Assembly: GCA_033398695.1 (NCBI GenBank)
Contig: CM065801.1
Span: 50,416,358-50,480,357 of the forward strand
Direction: 5' to 3'
Source of the DNA: Orobanche coerulescens
Taxonomy: Eukaryota > Streptophyta > Magnoliopsida > Lamiales > Orobanchaceae
Length of the DNA: 64,000 nucleotides
Below are positions 60,846-64,000 of the stretch, piece by piece; positions within the stretch are counted from its first letter, which is position 1; each line of letters starts with the position of its first letter. Both the position numbers and the translations under genes were made by a program. Below the pieces are notes generated by a model. That model saw only the letters and a program-made list of their open reading frames with translations, searched no databases and was not told the origin of the DNA.

Positions 60846-62024
60846 GGCAAAATAATCTCTTAGGGTGAAGTTTCTTAATTTTTATCATTAAGGGTAAAGT
60901 TTTAATCGTTTAAACAATTTAAAGTTTAATCCGTTTCACCCGTTAGGGACTCCGTTAGTTTGGTTCCGTTAAGTTTTAACGGATTGATGATGTGGCCGTT
61001 AAGTGTCACGTGTCAGCATTTTATTGGTCGGTAATAATAAAATAATAATAAAAATTTTCAGATTTTTTTAATAATAATAAAATAATAACAAAAAATATAA
61101 AAATCTAAAAAAATACAAAAAACAAAAAAATCTGTATTTTTTAGAAAAATTGAAACTTTATTTTTTTAAAAAAATCTGGAATATTAATATTAAAAATCTA
61201 ATGCTTTTAATTAAAGTTAAAAATAAAAATTAAATACAATAAAAAATTTCAGATTTTTGTAATAATAATAAAAATATAAAAGTCTAAAAAAATATAAATA
61301 AAAAATCTGGATTTTTTTAAAAAATGAAACTTTATTTTTTTCTTAATTTTTTTAAAAAAAAATTCTTAATTTTTTTAAAAAAATCTGGAATATTAGTACT
61401 TAAAATCGGATGTTTTTATTTAAAATTTGAAAATAAAAAATAAAAAATTAAAAAATTTGGATGTAATTTATAAACTTTTTTTTTAAATTGAGATATTATA
61501 TTTCATAAATAAATAGAAAATTGGATCTAATTTTTCATAATATTAATAAATAAATATTATTTTACAAAAAAATCTTAAAATCTAAAAAAAAAACTAAAGG
61601 TTAATTATAAATTAGATCCAAATATTTTAATTTTTAATTTTTATTTTTAACTTTAAATAAAAGCATTAGATTTTTAATATTATATTCCAGATTTTTTTAA
61701 AAAAATAAAGTTCCAATTTTCTAAAATATACAGATTTTTTTTATTTTTATTTTTCAGACTTTTACATTTTTTTTATTATTTTATTATTATTAGAAAAATC
61801 TGAAATTTTTTATTATTATTTTATTATTACCGACCAATAAAATGCTGACACGTGGCACTTAACGACCACATCATCAATCCGTTAAAACTTAACGGAACTA
61901 AACTAACGGAGTCCCTAACGGGTGAAACGGGTTAAACTTTAGTCCCTTATTTGAAACACTTAAAACTTTAGTCCCTTAAGTGATAAAAATGACAAACTTC
62001 AATCCCTAATAGAGCTATTTCTCC
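60846..62024. mobile_element. MULE-type foldback element with long TIRs
   Basis: Inverted arms of roughly 400 bp, for example CCGTTAGGGACTCCGTTAG on the left and its complement on the right, with an AT-rich middle. A perfect 9-bp TSD TTAAATAAA lies at 60837-60845 and 62025-62033. The 9-bp TSD and long TIRs are Mutator features. 1179 bp, no gene. The outer TIR bases are more diverged than the inner ones. Confidence 0.9.
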
Positions 62025-62119
62025 TTAAATAAATTACAATACAAGTTGATTAAAAATGTTAAAATTAAGTCAAACAAGTGGTTTAAAACGAATTGTACAT
62101 TCATTATAATAATTAAATT

Positions 62120-62340
62120 AAAAGTTGTCACTGCCAACATTGATACTCTAGCCGATGATCTCTAAAAATGGCTGATGACCACCCTTTGTCATCGGTGAAA
62201 GTTAAGGTTTAGACAAGGATTAATTTACTCGTCGGCAAAAGTATTTTACGCGATGATATTTTTTGGAGTCGTTGGCTAAAACAACGACTTTAGGCGAGAA
62301 TTTTATATATTTTAGTAAATTATTTTGTGTCGAGAAAGAT
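62120..62340. repeat. Subterminal-repeat-like region near the CACTA relic
   Basis: Several short related motifs in both directions (CCGATGA, TCATCGG, CGTCGGC, CGTTGGC) resemble CACTA subterminal repeats. 'CACTG' at about 62128 could be a diverged terminus. Confidence 0.3.
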
Positions 62341-62369
62341 AGTCATAGGGAAACTTCGATCTTTTTTTG

Positions 62370-62935
62370 TGGATTCATATTCAGGAAAGTCTATGGATGC
62401 GTATGTGAGACCCTTGATTGAGGAGCTTAAGTAGTTGTAAGAGCACAGTCGTCCCACGTATGACAGTTACTCCCACAAGATATTCCACTTGCATGCTAGG
62501 TGTACTAGTACTATTAGTGATTTTCCAGCTTATGAGATGTTGTCTGGATCTATTATTAGTGGATAAAGGGGATAACGTACTTTAAATGCAGACTGCGCAG
62601 GGTTTCATAGCATGAAGGTTGGCTGGATGCATCACCATCCATGGCTTGAGAGAATACACATACGAGAAATGGATGTTACAACATTTGATGGGACAGAAAA
62701 TATGGATGACCCACCATGGGAGTGACTTGCGGATGAAATTCCAGTCGTGCTGAATGAGTATGATTATGGATAGTTGAAAAACCATTTTGATATAGTGGCG
62801 GCAATCCATAAAAAACCCTCCAGATATAAAAAGTACTAGTCCCACAAAGGTATATTATATGATCTATCTTATTGGAGAAAGTTGTTGATTATTAACTACC
62901 TAAATGTCATGCACATTGATAATAATATGTAAGCG
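62370..62935 (+). pseudogene. CACTA (En/Spm) TNP2-like transposase remnant
   Basis: Fragments in one frame read SGKSMDAYVRPLIEEL, ISDFPAYEMLSG, WMHHHPWLERI and, at the end, YDLSYWRKLLIINYLNVMHI. This is the order and spacing of plant TNP2 transposases (the ELPYWKxLxLRHNLDVMHIEKN region). Several in-frame stops (for example near 62433 and 62566) and missing Cys residues show it is dead. Confidence 0.7.
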
Positions 62936-62949
62936 TTGTCGGTACAATA

Positions 62950-63789
62950 TTGTGTTTGGAGGAAAAGACTATAGATGAGAAACATGTTAGGGAACAGTTA
63001 AGGGGGCTGCAGAAGCAATATATGTATCATACTCAGAAGATGGAAAAAGCTAGAAAGGATAGAGATCAGCTGCAGTCTGCACTAAAGGATGATCCTCTGA
63101 ACACTAATATATTTGCAGAAATGGTGAATGCTCAGAGAGAACTGGATAAATGGAGCACTGTAGATGAGCAAATTCTAAAGCAGAAATCTAAAATACACTG
63201 GCTTCAATGCGGTGATGGCAATAATAGGTTCTTTCATGTCAGTTTGAAAACTAGGAATGCTGTGAAAATATCAAGTCTGAACAGCATAGATGAGGTGAGG
63301 TTGGATACCAAAGATGCTATCCAAGATGAAATTGTGAATTTCTATAAGCAACTATTGGGAACAAGAGCTGATACCTCCCTTTCTGTGAATACTACATTAG
63401 TAAGGAAGGGCCCTGTTCTAACTAACAGACAGAGAGCTGAGTTAGTACAGGAAGTCTTCTCTAAAGAAGTCTTTGAAGCATTACAATCAATAGGAGACTG
63501 CAAGGCCCCAGGACCTTATGGGTTCTCTGCAAAGTTCTTTAAGACCTCCTGGCCAATTATAGGTCCTGATATAGTTTTAGCAGTGCAAGAGTTATTTAAC
63601 AAGGGGAAGATGTTAAAGAGTATAAACACTACTCTTATTACTCTTATACCTAAATCTAGAACTCCTAACACTATAAGAGATTACAAGCCTATTGCTTGCT
63701 GTGGTGTCCTGTATAAACTTATCTCCAAGGTTATTACTAACATAATGAGCAAGGTCATGCATTATCTAGTGGGAGAGGAACAAGCTGCC
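62950..63789 (+). pseudogene. L1-type non-LTR reverse transcriptase, truncated
   Basis: One open frame of about 280 codons. An N-terminal linker helix leads to KSKIHWLQCGDGNNRFFH, then KAPGPYGFSAKFFKTSW, TLITLIPK and DYKPIACCGVLYKLISKVI, the first RT motifs of plant L1 elements. The catalytic YxDD block is not reached. The frame is cut at GEEQAA by the LTR starting at 63790. The endonuclease part is also absent, since the upstream DNA is the CACTA relic. Confidence 0.85.
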
Positions 63790-64000
63790 TGTAATGCCCG
63801 GTTATCCCCTAAGCCAATAACCATTTAATACCTAAATGCATTTATATAATATGCATTATGAAAGCATGGCATACAAGTAGACATTTCATGAGCATGAATA
63901 ACTGCTATGTCCCTTTGCATTACTTTTTATACGACATGTTAATTATCTCCTCTAACATGATAAAAGGTCATTGTGAGATGTTTTGTTGCAGTGAGGAGCT
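63790..64000 (+). mobile_element. Start of another LTR element, cut by the window end
   Basis: The sequence changes from L1 coding to TGTAATGCCCGGTTATCC in mid-frame. The first bases resemble the TGTAATACCC start of the E family LTRs, but the rest does not clearly match. Only 211 bp are visible. Confidence 0.55.

Overview
This window is nuclear DNA of a flowering plant, most likely a eudicot (possibly an asterid). The evidence is one intron-rich CCCH/RRM gene, AT-rich non-coding DNA, and a dense nest of plant transposons (gypsy, copia, hAT, MULE, CACTA, L1). No bacterial, organellar or RNA gene was recognised.

Layout. 1-630: tail and LTR of a Ty3/gypsy element. 1926-5043: an apparently intact eight-exon gene for a CCCH zinc-finger/RRM protein (640 residues), with one GC-AG intron. 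5044-13260: AT-rich non-coding DNA with foldback elements, a duplicated Helitron-like block and a short FAR1-like gene with a frameshift. 13260-38640: a four-level nest. An RNase H/zf-RVT relic of a non-LTR element is split by a gag-only gypsy element (13579-38224, minus strand, TSD ATATA). That element also carries a spliced antisense Transposase_28-like gene (+). The antisense gene is split by a large-LTR element, E2 (16584-32891, TSD CCCGT), and one LTR of E2 is split by its relative E1 (17039-25404, TSD ATAAC). 39120-40301: a probable solo LTR. 40369-40946: a hAT MITE. 41184-59294: a decayed Ty1/copia element hosting two more members of the large-LTR family, the solo LTR E3 (46571-49719) and the full-length E4 (50446-58594). 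59300-64000: a small MITE, a possible two-exon coiled-coil gene, a MULE foldback element, a CACTA TNP2 relic, a truncated L1 reverse transcriptase, and the start of another LTR.

How the parts relate. The CCCH/RRM gene is the only clear host gene. Everything from about 13 kb on is transposon-derived. E1, E2 and E4 have LTRs of about 2.7-3.1 kb around 2.3-2.6 kb of non-coding internal DNA, so they must depend on another element for proteins.

The most unusual signal is in the LTR promoters. At least three unrelated LTR families carry arrays of short self-complementary motifs, in most cases directly upstream of a TATA box. Within the E family the motif differs from member to member although the slot is the same. 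In E4 the TATA box itself lies in the loop of a perfect hairpin. Two adjacent hairpins near the LTR 3' end are kept in all full-length copies.
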